Shown one piece after another: positions 1 to 9,125 of a DNA stretch of 64,000 nt. The position numbers were made by a program, and so were the translations under genes. Source of the stretch: Algibacter amylolyticus (GTDB lineage Bacteria; Bacteroidota; Bacteroidia; Flavobacteriales; Flavobacteriaceae); the NCBI RefSeq assembly GCF_014202225.1, contig NZ_JACHGE010000005.1:186001-250000 (forward strand). The letters run 5' to 3'. Position 1 is the first letter of the stretch. Every line of letters begins with the position of its first letter. The notes beneath the pieces are model-generated. The model was not told the origin of the DNA, made no database searches, and saw only the letters and a list, made by a program, of their open reading frames with translations.

Positions 1-1005
1 CTTTGTTGTAATTAAAATAACACCATTGGCCCCTCTAACACCATAAACTGCTGTGGCCGAAGCATCTTTTAATACAGATATGGTTTCAATCTCATTAGGA
101 TCTAAATTATTAATTTCTCGTTCTATACCATCTACTAAAGTTAATGGAGCTCCATTTCCTTGCCATGACGAGTTTCCTCTTATAAATATTTGAGCCGCAT
201 CATCACCAGGCCGCCCACCACTATTAACAGCGGTTAAACCAGGTACTGCACCTTGTAAAGCTTCAGAAATAGTACTCACTGAACCTACTCGTTGAAGCGT
301 TTCTCCTTTTACTGAAGTTACAGCACCTACAAGTGTTTGCTTGGTTTGTTTTGCAAATCCCACAATAACAATCTCATCCAATTTTGAAGTAGATTCTAAC
401 AAAACAATATTGAACTTTTTATTATTTCCTGCAGGAATTTCTTGAGTAACAAAACCTAAATAAGATACTACTAGAACTGATGTTTTATCTTTGATATTTA
501 AAGTAAACTCTCCATCAAAATCAGTTTGAGCACCATTACTCGTGCCTTTTTCAATAATATTTGCACCTGGTAAAGGCTGTCCGTTTTCGTCAGTAACAAT
601 TCCATTTATTTGGTATTTCTGTACATTGGTATTGACTAATGATTTACTTTTAATATAAATTGTATTATTTTCTGTGAACTCAAAACTAAAGTTTTTATCT
701 TCTAGGACTTTACCAACTAATTCTGAAACTTTAATTTCTCCCTTTCTTAAATAAATTTTAGGTGTATTATCAAATAAACTTATAGGATAAACAAAACTAA
801 AATCAGTTTGTTTTTTTATAATTTTAAATACACCTTTAACTGTTACCAATTGATCTTTGTCAATTAATATTTTTTCCTGAGAAAACATGTTCACCGTTGA
901 TAAAGAGAAAACGGTAGTACACATCAAAAATATAAATGTTTTCATAATAAATATTAAGATCCGTTTTCTAGCTAGATAGCGGAGATTAACTAGTTTAATT
1001 TTCAT
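1..1005 (-). CDS. SusC-type TonB-dependent outer-membrane receptor with STN domain (5' part only)
   Basis: The reading frame is open from an ATG at 1005 to the window edge (335 codons), so the C-terminal plug and barrel are missing. In order, the visible protein has a long basic leader with a signal segment (about residues 1-43), an STN domain (about 45-110) typical of receptors that signal to FecR, a CarboxypepD_reg-like domain (about 125-205, with NGIVTDENGQPLPGANI) and the start of the plug, including LVDGIERE and the SusC signature GVRGANGVILITT. The family imports glycans or other large ligands across the outer membrane with a SusD partner, which would lie off-window. The position downstream of a fecR and three secreted hydrolases suggests a polysaccharide utilisation locus. 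Confidence 0.93.
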   Translation of the reverse strand, partial: MKIKLVNLRYLARKRILIFIMKTFIFLMCTTVFSLSTVNMFSQEKILIDKDQLVTVKGVFKIIKKQTDFSFVYPISLFDNTPKIYLRKGEIKVSELVGKVLEDKNFSFEFTENNTIYIKSKSLVNTNVQKYQINGIVTDENGQPLPGANIIEKGTSNGAQTDFDGEFTLNIKDKTSVLVVSYLGFVTQEIPAGNNKKFNIVLLESTSKLDEIVIVGFAKQTKQTLVGAVTSVKGETLQRVGSVSTISEALQGAVPGLTAVNSGGRPGDDAAQIFIRGNSSWQGNGAPLTLVDGIEREINNLDPNEIETISVLKDASATAVYGVRGANGVILITTK

Positions 1006-1112
1006 AAATTGCTTTGTGTTAGTTATACATTAATTTAACTGATACTCTATTTATTAACAGAAACTATAATCTCACACCGCCAAATGCTAATTCTCGTTTC
1101 TTTTTTAAATTT
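1006..1112 (-). promoter_or_regulatory. fecR-susC junction leader, copy A
   Basis: This untranslated stretch lies before the intact susC start. Read on the minus strand it contains CATTTGGCGGTGTGA, then a variable segment, then ATAGAGTATCA and a TAATG-containing stretch ending at the ATG. The same arrangement recurs at 7270-7353 behind the intact fecR. Just upstream of copy A (about 1113-1140) the sequence still resembles the last codons of fecR (ISNKVEYKI then stop, against ITDKKVILN then stop). A fecR therefore probably once lay directly here. Function as a regulatory leader is inferred from conservation. Confidence 0.55.
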
Positions 1113-1145
1113 TATATTCTACCTTATTTGAAATGAGATAAAAAC

Positions 1146-3131
1146 CTAATTTTGTTTTATAAATTTAATTGTTTTTAATAAGCCAAAACTTTTAATTGTC
1201 AAAAAGTACGTTCCTACTTCTAGTTCTTTGACATCAATTGATTGCTCTTCTAAATTAGTTATGTTTTTTAGTTCTAGGTTTTTTACTTTTTTGCCAAATA
1301 ATGAATAAATCGTTAATTGAACTTCTCCTTCACTAAGATTATTTAGATTCAAATTAATCTTATCATTTACTGGATTAGAGTAGATTATAAATTCATTAAT
1401 ATCTCTACCTCTACTGGGCATTGATAAATTGTTATCACTCGTTAACGATATAAATAAATCAATTTCTTCTTGATCAAAAGGCGTTCCATCGGTTCGAAAC
1501 AAATCGTGAAACCAAAGTTCTGGTTCAGGAAATGGATCTCCTGGATTAATAACCTCTCCTCTTTCTCGCTTACCATTTAAACCACCATTTGCATTTGTTC
1601 TGCTACTCCATGGCCAAATAGTACCTGTTTTACCAGATACTAGCCCCCAATTTATTGCCCCAGCATTCAAATCTTTTAAAACGGGAAGGATTGCTTGTAC
1701 AGTACTTCCTTTTTCTCTTGCAAGCCATTCAGTAACTACAACTGGCCTACCACCTTTTTGATAGTTTAAAATTAATGTTCTTACATCTTCTGGTCCTTTA
1801 TAAGTATGAATTGATTGTAAATCTGAGTTTACCTCATTTATTTTACGATTAGTTCCTCCTATACTTCCAGCAGAATTGGACATAATAGGCTGTGATGGGT
1901 TAATTTCTCGTGCCCAAACCCAAGAATTATATACTAACTTATTAGATTTCTCTCTGATGCTTGTATCAGATCCTGCTTCGCCTTCTAAGTCACCGTTTTC
2001 GCCACTTCCTCTCCCAGGCTCATTATAAAGTTCCCACATTAAAACTCTAGCATCATCTTTAAAATGTTCTATTGTTTTTTGTACATAGCCTTTTAACTTT
2101 GCAACTTCTTCAGGCGTAGCCAATCCATCTGCATATCTTAATGCTAACTCTCTTGCTGGAGAATTGACCCAGCCAGAGTTATGCCATGCAATTACAGGTA
2201 AGGGTTGCGGACCTAATTTAGGTTCTGGATAATGGACATCCTCAAAAAACACAAAGAAAGGACGAATTTTATGATTTTGACAAATAGTTAGGAATTGGTC
2301 CATACGATCGTATAAACCTTGTTCATCATCTTCCCAAACTAAATCATGCAGATATACACGTAAAGTATTCATACCCATATCTTCTGCCCATCCTAATTCT
2401 TTATCAATTGTTACAGGATCCCAAGTAGAGGCCTGCCACATTTCAATTTGATTAATAGCTGTAGCTGGGTTATAATTACACCCTACTAACCACGGTAAAT
2501 CATCATACCAATCGTTTATTTTTTCTTTAGTCCATTGTCCTGCAACTGGCACTAAATAATCAATCTCTTCATCTACATCTCCTGTAGGTTCCCATACAAA
2601 AATGGTGTTTTCATCAGGAGTTACACCAGCCGCATCTATATCTCCATTTGCTTCATCCCATCTTACATAGCCTAAAGCATGTTCTGCTCCGTTTTCAAAT
2701 TGTACAGGTACTTTAGGCCGTAATCTAAATTCATTGTTCCCTAAATCTATATATGTAAATTGACCATTATCAAGGTTGCCACCAGTTGCCAACAAACTTC
2801 TATAACTCTTATTGGTAAAGTATTTAAGATTACTATTTCTGGCTTCATCTTCATATACTTTAGCCTTTAAAAGCACTTTGCCTTCTCCATTAATAGTCCA
2901 CTTAAAGGCTGAATATTCTGTATCAGGCGTGTCTGACAAAATGGATAATTGATCATTATTATTTGGATCTAATGTCCAATATTTATCGCTTTTTTTAACC
3001 TTAATATAGCCATAAGTATTGGCTGTTTGGGCATAAGAATTCAGTCCAAAAATAAAAACGATAACGAAAAATAAAACTCCCGTTTTCACTTTTGTTTTTT
3101 TTATTACTTTATCTAAGCTTGAATAATTCAT
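1146..3131 (-). CDS. Secreted clan GH-A glycoside hydrolase with T9SS sorting domain
   Basis: The 661-residue protein begins with a signal peptide (1-35, ending NSYAQ). Residues about 38-185 form a domain shared with the two neighbouring genes. Residues about 200-555 look like a TIM-barrel hydrolase of the GH5/clan GH-A type: the acid/base motif WELYNEP places Glu371, and VVVTEW places the nucleophile Glu468. Residues about 585-661 are a type A T9SS sorting domain, ending in a lysine-rich strand. The enzyme would thus be exported through the outer membrane and probably anchored at the surface. The substrate cannot be read from the sequence; the α-galactosidase-like neighbour makes a galactose-substituted β-glycan possible. 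It lies on the same strand as, and 174 bp from, the small domain protein gene. Confidence 0.85.
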   Translation of the reverse strand: MNYSSLDKVIKKTKVKTGVLFFVIVFIFGLNSYAQTANTYGYIKVKKSDKYWTLDPNNNDQLSILSDTPDTEYSAFKWTINGEGKVLLKAKVYEDEARNSNLKYFTNKSYRSLLATGGNLDNGQFTYIDLGNNEFRLRPKVPVQFENGAEHALGYVRWDEANGDIDAAGVTPDENTIFVWEPTGDVDEEIDYLVPVAGQWTKEKINDWYDDLPWLVGCNYNPATAINQIEMWQASTWDPVTIDKELGWAEDMGMNTLRVYLHDLVWEDDEQGLYDRMDQFLTICQNHKIRPFFVFFEDVHYPEPKLGPQPLPVIAWHNSGWVNSPARELALRYADGLATPEEVAKLKGYVQKTIEHFKDDARVLMWELYNEPGRGSGENGDLEGEAGSDTSIREKSNKLVYNSWVWAREINPSQPIMSNSAGSIGGTNRKINEVNSDLQSIHTYKGPEDVRTLILNYQKGGRPVVVTEWLAREKGSTVQAILPVLKDLNAGAINWGLVSGKTGTIWPWSSRTNANGGLNGKRERGEVINPGDPFPEPELWFHDLFRTDGTPFDQEEIDLFISLTSDNNLSMPSRGRDINEFIIYSNPVNDKINLNLNNLSEGEVQLTIYSLFGKKVKNLELKNITNLEEQSIDVKELEVGTYFLTIKSFGLLKTIKFIKQN

Positions 3132-3305
3132 GTGTTAGTTTAGTTATTATTTTATAAAGTTAAGTTTAGTTAGGCTTAACTCGTTTCCATACTGATCCTT
3201 AATGCTTCTCTTTATTTTTTAGATTTAAAGTTTATTGGTAAATAAATTTTTTTAAAATAAAACACTAAGATTAAAATGATATTAACCTTAGTGCTTAATA
3301 ACTTA

Positions 3306-4073
3306 TTATTTAACTAGTAATTTGAAACTTTGCTTTTTACCTGCATGCTCCAAAGCCAAAATGTACATTCCCGAATTTAATGCAGTAATATTGATTTCTT
3401 TAGTTCCCTTTGGGAAATCATAATCCAAAGATTTTACTTGCTTACCAAGTAAAGAATATATTTTTAAAGAAAGCTTGCCTTCAATTTTAGAACCAAAATT
3501 TAATTTTACAATATCTTGTGCTACTGAAGGATACATTTTGATATCATTACTAATAATATTATCGTTTGTACTTAGTGATGTTACAACTTCCCATGTAAAA
3601 GTTTCATCAGTACCTGCTGCCCCTGACACTATACCTGAAGATATTTTTGGAACACTAGCAGTATAAGCTACAACGTAAGTTCCTTGTGGCATTCCATTTA
3701 TCCCGGTTTTAAATGGTGCTAATTGAAACTCATTATTTGTACCTTTAGTAATTATATACCTTGCATTTCCTAAAGTACCTAAGCCTAATGGAGCATCAAA
3801 ATTACCACCTCCTGTATAATATCTAAGGTAGTTAGGCGTAAATGCTACAGACTGAAAAGAAACTATAACGTTATTTGGATCAGTATCATCAATAACATTA
3901 TAAGTAAGAATAGAATTGGTATCAGCCGTACCAGTAATTGATGAAGGACTAGCATCAGCCAGAGTAACGTAATTTCCATCAGATGTTTTGATGTATCCTG
4001 TGTCTCCATTAGTTTGCCCAAAGCAAACTATTGTGAAAATTGATAATACCATTGTTAATGTAATTTTTTTCAT
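3306..4073 (-). CDS. Small T9SS-secreted protein made of the locus-specific domain
   Basis: The 255-residue product has a signal peptide (1-19), one domain of about 150 residues and a T9SS type A sorting domain (about 175-255, with IYSLLGKQV). The central domain starts GDTGYIKTSDGNYVTLAD and ends TFTWEVV. It aligns in layout with the N-terminal domain of the hydrolase at 1146 and the C-terminal domain of the hydrolase at 4158, where GYIKVKK...W opens and F.W.P closes the domain. It has no catalytic module, so it may be a surface glycan-binding protein. This is inference: I do not recognise the domain as a named carbohydrate-binding family. Confidence 0.8.
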   Translation of the reverse strand: MKKITLTMVLSIFTIVCFGQTNGDTGYIKTSDGNYVTLADASPSSITGTADTNSILTYNVIDDTDPNNVIVSFQSVAFTPNYLRYYTGGGNFDAPLGLGTLGNARYIITKGTNNEFQLAPFKTGINGMPQGTYVVAYTASVPKISSGIVSGAAGTDETFTWEVVTSLSTNDNIISNDIKMYPSVAQDIVKLNFGSKIEGKLSLKIYSLLGKQVKSLDYDFPKGTKEINITALNSGMYILALEHAGKKQSFKLLVK

Positions 4074-4157
4074 GTTATTTAAATTTAATTGTTAATAATT
4101 CTGCTCTATTTTGAATTTGTTATTTCTATCGGAACCAAGACTAATAATGAACTACAA

Positions 4158-6971
4158 TTAATCTTGTTTTAAGAACTTAAAAAACTGCACTTTACCTGCG
4201 TTTTCTATTTTCATGATGTACATACCAGCTTGTAAATTGCCAATATCTATTTCATTTTTACTTGTACTCCCCTTAGATGTTAAATTCTTTTGGCCAACCA
4301 ATTTCCCTAAAATGGAATATATTTTTAATGAAATTTCTGCCGCTTCTAAACCATTTAAGTCAACATAGATTTTATTATAAGCAGGTATAGGGTATATTTT
4401 AATTTCATTATTTAATACATCCTCTTGAATACCTAAGCTAAATTCTGGCACCCAAATAAAAACCGTATTGTCTGTATCTGTTTTACCAGAGGCATCAATA
4501 TCGCCATTAGCTTCATCCCATCTTACGTACCCAATACCGCTAGTATTGTCTCCAAAAGTTATTGGATCAACTGGTCTAAGTCTAAATTCAAAATTTCCTA
4601 AATCTTCAAATGTAAATTGCGCATTTGTTAGATTACCAGCTTCTGCTTTGAGACTTCGGGTACTGTTACTTGTGTAATATTTAAGGTTACTTTTTCTAGA
4701 GTCGTCATTTTCATATTCCTTAGCCTTTAATAACACTTTACCAGCATCATTTTCAGTCCATTTAAACGTTGAATAAATGACGTCTGGAGCATCCGATAAT
4801 GCACTTAATCGGTCTCCATTTTTAGGATCCATTGTCCAAAACTTTCCGTTCTTCTTTACTTTTATGTAGCCATATCCTCCTATGGTTAAATCATCTTCAG
4901 GTTCCGGTACATTTTGTTCAGGAAGCTGCGTTGGGTAAACCTTAAACAATCTTGAAGCATGTGGCGGTAAATAGAACGTCCAATTGTCATTACCTTTCAA
5001 TACATGGAACTCATCTGTCCATAAATTATCAAGCCTTAAATTTGAAGTATTATCTATAATTCTATCAATATCAAAACTTAAAGGAAGTGAGCCCGAAGTA
5101 TGGTTAAATAAAGCGATATACAAAATGCCAGTACTTTCTTCTTTATAATAAAACACATTTGGTGTTAGTTCACTTGCTAGGTCTAAAGGTTCAAAAGAAA
5201 CACCTTTATTTAAAACGTTAAATACTTTTGTTTTTGTAAGGTACTTTAGGGCCATATCCCTTCTGTGAGGATCTGTAAAATCATCAGAAGACTGAAAATA
5301 TCCAGTTATAGCTGCAGCATTGATTTGAGACATGGTAGCTTCTTCATTATCTTCATTTGGATTAAAATCTACATCTCCTGGATCCAAATTATCATAAAGG
5401 TTACCATTACCTAACCACCATCCACCTGCTAGAGCATTCAATTCATATTCGATAGTCTCAAATTTATAGCTTGTATCACCTGAAATTCGTCTTGAATGAC
5501 CATATTGGAATGGAAAATATGGAGAAATAGCTAAGTTTATATGCATTTTACCTTCCAACTTATCAATCAAATTTTTCATTCCAAAATTATAAGCCTGGAC
5601 CCCTGTTTTTATTTCAGGATTATAAAATTTACCCTCAAAACCACCGTAAAAAGTAAAGTCTAATCTAATAAATTGGTTTCCTTGAACTAGGTGGGTGTTC
5701 AAGTTTTTTTCCAATCTTGCTATATTTCCTGGATGAGTGGGGTCAAAAGCATAAACTGTTTTACCCGCATTATTAACAAATTCAACAATATTACCATCAT
5801 GATCTCTTAAAACAAGTTCTCCAAGAGTATAATTTGAAGTTGCGGCATGAACCACTTGGTCTAAATTATCAATGCTACCACATTTCCAAGTGCCATTATA
5901 AGCACCTTTTATTTGATCATTAGCATCCACTTGCTCCCTAAAAGGCTTAAGTGGTTTGTGAATACCTGGAGTATTACCTGCAACAGCAATTACAACTTTT
6001 CCCTCCGTATTCTGAAATCCAGTAGGTTGTAATTCTTCTTTAATGAAAACCGGGATAGACGTTAATTCTGTAGTTGGCCAAACATCTGAAGAGTTTTTAT
6101 TAGCACCATTACCCCAAGTCTTCCAACTAATGATGGTATTCTTATCAAAAGTCAATGAAGCAGCTCTTCCAAGTTTAGGAGTTATACTCCCTATGGTTTT
6201 CGCATATTCTTCTAAACCATTTTTATAGTTATCAAAGAAACCGATCATCATAGTTGATGAAGTAATTACTGTGCCGCTTAATTTCCCATGTTCAAGCTCA
6301 CTGTTTATACTACTCATGGGTGCTCCACACATAACTTCTAAATTAGTTAGTAGGTTATTAACACCTTTAGTCAAAACAGCGCTTCTCCAATTATCATGAG
6401 TCAAAGCACCCAAAACAAAACCATTCCTTGAAGCTACATTATGCAAAGTCGTTACATTATAGCTTCTATTATCTCCATTTATACTTGGGTATTCCCAACG
6501 TACACCATTGGGCTGGAACCAAGGCATTGACATAGTTCTTATCTCTCCACCAACTCCTAAATCCAAAACATTTGCCCCCTGAGCAACCATAGGTGCCATA
6601 TAATTAGTTTCAATGGGGGTCACATGTTCTAAAGTCAATCCAAACCGACATTGATTATTATTATCTAACACAAACCATTGTTTCATGGTAGGAAGCCCCA
6701 AACCAGTATTTACAATAGTTGTTACAGCTCCTAAAACTTGAACCGTTCTATTGGTATACATTCTACTGGTTACTGAATTTGGAATTTTCACCTCTGCATA
6801 AAAATTCATAATTGAAGCATTTCCATTAATATAAGTAGCTTCTCCCGTATCTAGATTGTAAATTATTTCTTGACTTCCTCCTAAGGAAATCGTTGTAGTA
6901 TTTTGCGAAAAACCTTTTAAACAAAAAGAAAAAAATAATAGGTAAATAAAAGTATATATATATATTTTCAT
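4158..6971 (-). CDS. Secreted clan GH-D (α-galactosidase-like) glycoside hydrolase with accessory domain and T9SS tail
   Basis: The 937-residue protein has a signal peptide (1-22), an N-terminal β-rich region, a (β/α)8-type catalytic region, a C-terminal β domain ending near residue 680, the locus-specific domain (about 697-847) and a T9SS sorting domain (about 858-937). Two clan GH-D hallmarks are visible: FIRLDF with the presumed nucleophile Asp438, and RISGD with the presumed acid/base Asp499 in an RxxxD motif. Clan GH-D (GH27, GH31, GH36) contains retaining α-galactosidases and related α-glycosidases. The family assignment is by motif only; α-galactosidase is the best guess, with isomaltodextranase-like activity as an alternative. 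It is first of the three-gene hydrolase group in transcription order. Confidence 0.78.
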   Translation of the reverse strand: MKIYIYTFIYLLFFSFCLKGFSQNTTTISLGGSQEIIYNLDTGEATYINGNASIMNFYAEVKIPNSVTSRMYTNRTVQVLGAVTTIVNTGLGLPTMKQWFVLDNNNQCRFGLTLEHVTPIETNYMAPMVAQGANVLDLGVGGEIRTMSMPWFQPNGVRWEYPSINGDNRSYNVTTLHNVASRNGFVLGALTHDNWRSAVLTKGVNNLLTNLEVMCGAPMSSINSELEHGKLSGTVITSSTMMIGFFDNYKNGLEEYAKTIGSITPKLGRAASLTFDKNTIISWKTWGNGANKNSSDVWPTTELTSIPVFIKEELQPTGFQNTEGKVVIAVAGNTPGIHKPLKPFREQVDANDQIKGAYNGTWKCGSIDNLDQVVHAATSNYTLGELVLRDHDGNIVEFVNNAGKTVYAFDPTHPGNIARLEKNLNTHLVQGNQFIRLDFTFYGGFEGKFYNPEIKTGVQAYNFGMKNLIDKLEGKMHINLAISPYFPFQYGHSRRISGDTSYKFETIEYELNALAGGWWLGNGNLYDNLDPGDVDFNPNEDNEEATMSQINAAAITGYFQSSDDFTDPHRRDMALKYLTKTKVFNVLNKGVSFEPLDLASELTPNVFYYKEESTGILYIALFNHTSGSLPLSFDIDRIIDNTSNLRLDNLWTDEFHVLKGNDNWTFYLPPHASRLFKVYPTQLPEQNVPEPEDDLTIGGYGYIKVKKNGKFWTMDPKNGDRLSALSDAPDVIYSTFKWTENDAGKVLLKAKEYENDDSRKSNLKYYTSNSTRSLKAEAGNLTNAQFTFEDLGNFEFRLRPVDPITFGDNTSGIGYVRWDEANGDIDASGKTDTDNTVFIWVPEFSLGIQEDVLNNEIKIYPIPAYNKIYVDLNGLEAAEISLKIYSILGKLVGQKNLTSKGSTSKNEIDIGNLQAGMYIMKIENAGKVQFFKFLKQD

Positions 6972-7179
6972 ATAAATTATAGATATTAAAAAGAAATTAA
7001 AAATTCATTTAGAAGTGAATATAATATTGAACTTGAAACATTCTTAGAGGAAGCTACTACATACAGTAAAGAGTAACTCCCTATAAAAAACTAAACAAAC
7101 TAAATTCAAACTATATTAATCAAGTATTCATATTGATTTAATAATCAAACCCTTATAACACTTCGTTAAATAAAAATTA

Positions 7180-7269
7180 TTAATAAGAGAAGAGAAATCT
7201 TTTATTAATTCTAAAAAGACTAATTCTAGCTAGAGCGTATGCGTGAGAAATAAATAATTTAATTTCCAT
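7180..7269 (-). pseudogene. Dead 5' fragment of a susC-type gene
   Basis: An ATG at 7269 opens a 29-codon frame whose beginning (MEIKLF..., then LARISLF) resembles the start of the intact susC at 1005 (MKIKLV..., then LARKRILIF). It stops at 7180 where the signal segment should begin. The sequence before it matches the susC leader at 1006-1112. It therefore looks like the stub of a receptor gene that once followed the intact fecR directly, as is usual for FecR-SusC pairs. No further receptor sequence is visible between it and the hydrolase gene at 6971. Confidence 0.6.
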
Positions 7270-7353
7270 AAATCTGTAGTGTGTTGGTTAAACATTAGTT
7301 TAGTTGATACTCTATAAAAGTGATGAGGGATTCACACCGCCAAATGTTAAGGC
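7270..7353 (-). promoter_or_regulatory. fecR-susC junction leader, copy B
   Basis: This is the second copy of the leader found at 1006-1112. The block CATTTGGCGGTGTGA is identical, ATAGAGTATCA is identical and the surrounding bases are about three-quarters alike by eye. It lies between the stop of the intact fecR and the broken susC start. A leader RNA element or a processing/translation control site is possible; the sequence alone does not decide. Confidence 0.5.
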
Positions 7354-7365
7354 CCTATTCCTTTT

Positions 7366-8535
7366 TTAATTTAATATTACTTTTTTATCTGTAATCTCAA
7401 AGTCTTTAATAATTTCGAAATTTTTGATACTATTTAAAATTTCTTCTAAACTTTGACTCTTTCTTAAAACACCGCTGAACATTTCATTTTCGATAGATTT
7501 ATTTTGAAATTCTACATCAACATCATACCATCTAGATAATATAACCATCATCTCTTTAAGAGATTTCTCATCAAAACTAAACACTCCATCTTTCCATGAT
7601 ATTTGATTATAGACATCAACTGTTTTCACTATTAAATCTTTATTTTCTTTATTTAAATTTAATTGCTGTGATGGTTTTAAGTTACTACTTAAATCATCAA
7701 CATTGACGACAACTCTACCTTCAACCAACGTTGTATAAACATTAGATTCATCCTTATAAGCCTTTATATTGAATTCAGTACCTATAACTTCGACTATCTG
7801 AGATTTATTAACAACCTGAAAACTAGCTCCCTTATGTTTAGAACTAGGAGATACTTCAAAATATCCTTCACCATAAACCAGCTCAACTATTCTAGATTCG
7901 CCTTCTTTAAACTTTACTGGGTATTTTAGTTGTGATTCAGAATTTAACCACACTTGAGTCCCATCCGAAAGTTTAACAAAAAATTGCCCACCTCTAGGAA
8001 TGGTTAGATAATTATATTCTGTTTTTTCGAAATCTGACTCGCTTGCTTCATAAATAATTTTCACCCCATCACTATTTGCATTTTGTGTTTGAAGAAAGGT
8101 CCCCTCCTCTAGAGCAACCTGTTCTCCGTTAGCGAGCGTAAGAGTTGCTTTATCTGAACCTGGCTCAACAACTTTATGAACAATTACAGGAGTATTCTCT
8201 TCAACATCGCCCAAATGCATATTATCTTTAAATAAATATGCAAAAACCATCATTCCGACCAAAATAGCTGCAGCCGTATATTTATACACTGATTGGTTCC
8301 TTAATTTATATAAGAACGATTTTTCTTTACGTACTACCATAAGAAGCTGTATCAATAATTTTTCTGTATCCGGATTATTGACACTGTAGTTAATTACATA
8401 ATGTGTTTTTACAAAGTCTTTAAACAACTCTATATTACTCGGAATCTTAATCCATCTAGAAAGCACATCCAAATCATTCGCAGATGCCGATTTCGTTAAA
8501 TACTTTACTATTATTTTTTCTATCTTTGGAGACAT
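7366..8535 (-). CDS. FecR-family anti-sigma/sensor protein (no sigma gene beside it)
   Basis: The 389-residue protein has a short cytoplasmic N-terminal anti-sigma region (about 1-80), one transmembrane helix (about 89-107, AAAILVGMMVFAYLF), a periplasmic FecR domain (about 165-280, with TIPRGGQFFVKLSDGTQVWLNS and GEGYFEV) and the C-terminal β domain (about 315-389) that binds the receptor STN domain. The family relays receptor occupancy to a FecI-type ECF sigma factor. No sigma gene lies upstream: 8536-9090 is non-coding and an integrase region follows. The protein may be orphaned or use a sigma factor encoded elsewhere. Confidence 0.93.
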   Translation of the reverse strand: MSPKIEKIIVKYLTKSASANDLDVLSRWIKIPSNIELFKDFVKTHYVINYSVNNPDTEKLLIQLLMVVRKEKSFLYKLRNQSVYKYTAAAILVGMMVFAYLFKDNMHLGDVEENTPVIVHKVVEPGSDKATLTLANGEQVALEEGTFLQTQNANSDGVKIIYEASESDFEKTEYNYLTIPRGGQFFVKLSDGTQVWLNSESQLKYPVKFKEGESRIVELVYGEGYFEVSPSSKHKGASFQVVNKSQIVEVIGTEFNIKAYKDESNVYTTLVEGRVVVNVDDLSSNLKPSQQLNLNKENKDLIVKTVDVYNQISWKDGVFSFDEKSLKEMMVILSRWYDVDVEFQNKSIENEMFSGVLRKSQSLEEILNSIKNFEIIKDFEITDKKVILN

Positions 8536-9090
8536 TCCTTTATACTTCTTTTATATATTACAATACAAAATTTAAAAACCCTTGCTTTTTTTAAAAATAT
8601 TTTTTAATTTATTGGATATGGCTTTAAAAAGCCCGAATTACTTTGTGCAAAGAAAAAAAGGGACCAATTTGGCATATCTTAAAAAACTATTATCTTCAAT
8701 AGATCTATTAAACAATTAAAACCTAAAAAATTAATAACTTTTTCTGATTCCCCCATCTGGATAATTTTACATAAAATTTGATTGCAACAAAACTATTATG
8801 GTAATAGGATTGTATTCATTATAATTTTTGATGGATCTGTGTTGGATTACTATTACCTGTTATATTTTGAACCTTCTATTCTCTTAAATTCAATAATTAA
8901 ATTGGTGAATTTTTTATTATCTATGGCTTATAATTCAAAACTCGGAGGTCGAAAAAGATTCAATGAGCAAAAATTATCCATAGTAGAGCAAAATAATAAT
9001 GTTTGATATCAATTATATTTAAAACTAATCAATAAAAATAGTGAAATGTTGTATCTATCCTGTACCTAAGTAAAAAAAGAGAAGTTTTTT
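8536..9090. other. AT-rich gap between fecR and the tRNA-Leu-like sequence
   Basis: About 550 bases without a convincing gene. The only frame of note (plus strand, 8782-9006) has no recognisable domain; its last 27 codons, from an internal ATG at 8926, have a basic, vaguely transposase-like composition that is too short to assign. No sigma-factor remnant is recognisable upstream of fecR. Confidence 0.5.
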
Positions 9091-9121
9091 TTACAAAAAA
9101 AAACCGAAGAAAAACTTCGGC
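9091..9121 (-). terminator. Intrinsic terminator after the tRNA-like sequence
   Basis: Read on the minus strand, GCCGAAG and CTTCGGT form a stem around a TTTTT loop, followed by a long T run. It lies directly behind the tRNA-Leu-like sequence, as expected for a once-transcribed tRNA unit. Confidence 0.75.
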
Positions 9122-9125
9122 TTTG

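Noticed and set aside
8782-9006. 74-codon plus-strand frame between fecR and the tRNA-like sequence
   Set aside because: It opens with a non-ATG codon, has no recognisable domain and lies in an AT-rich gap. The basic tail vaguely recalls an IS3-type OrfA start but is far too short to call.
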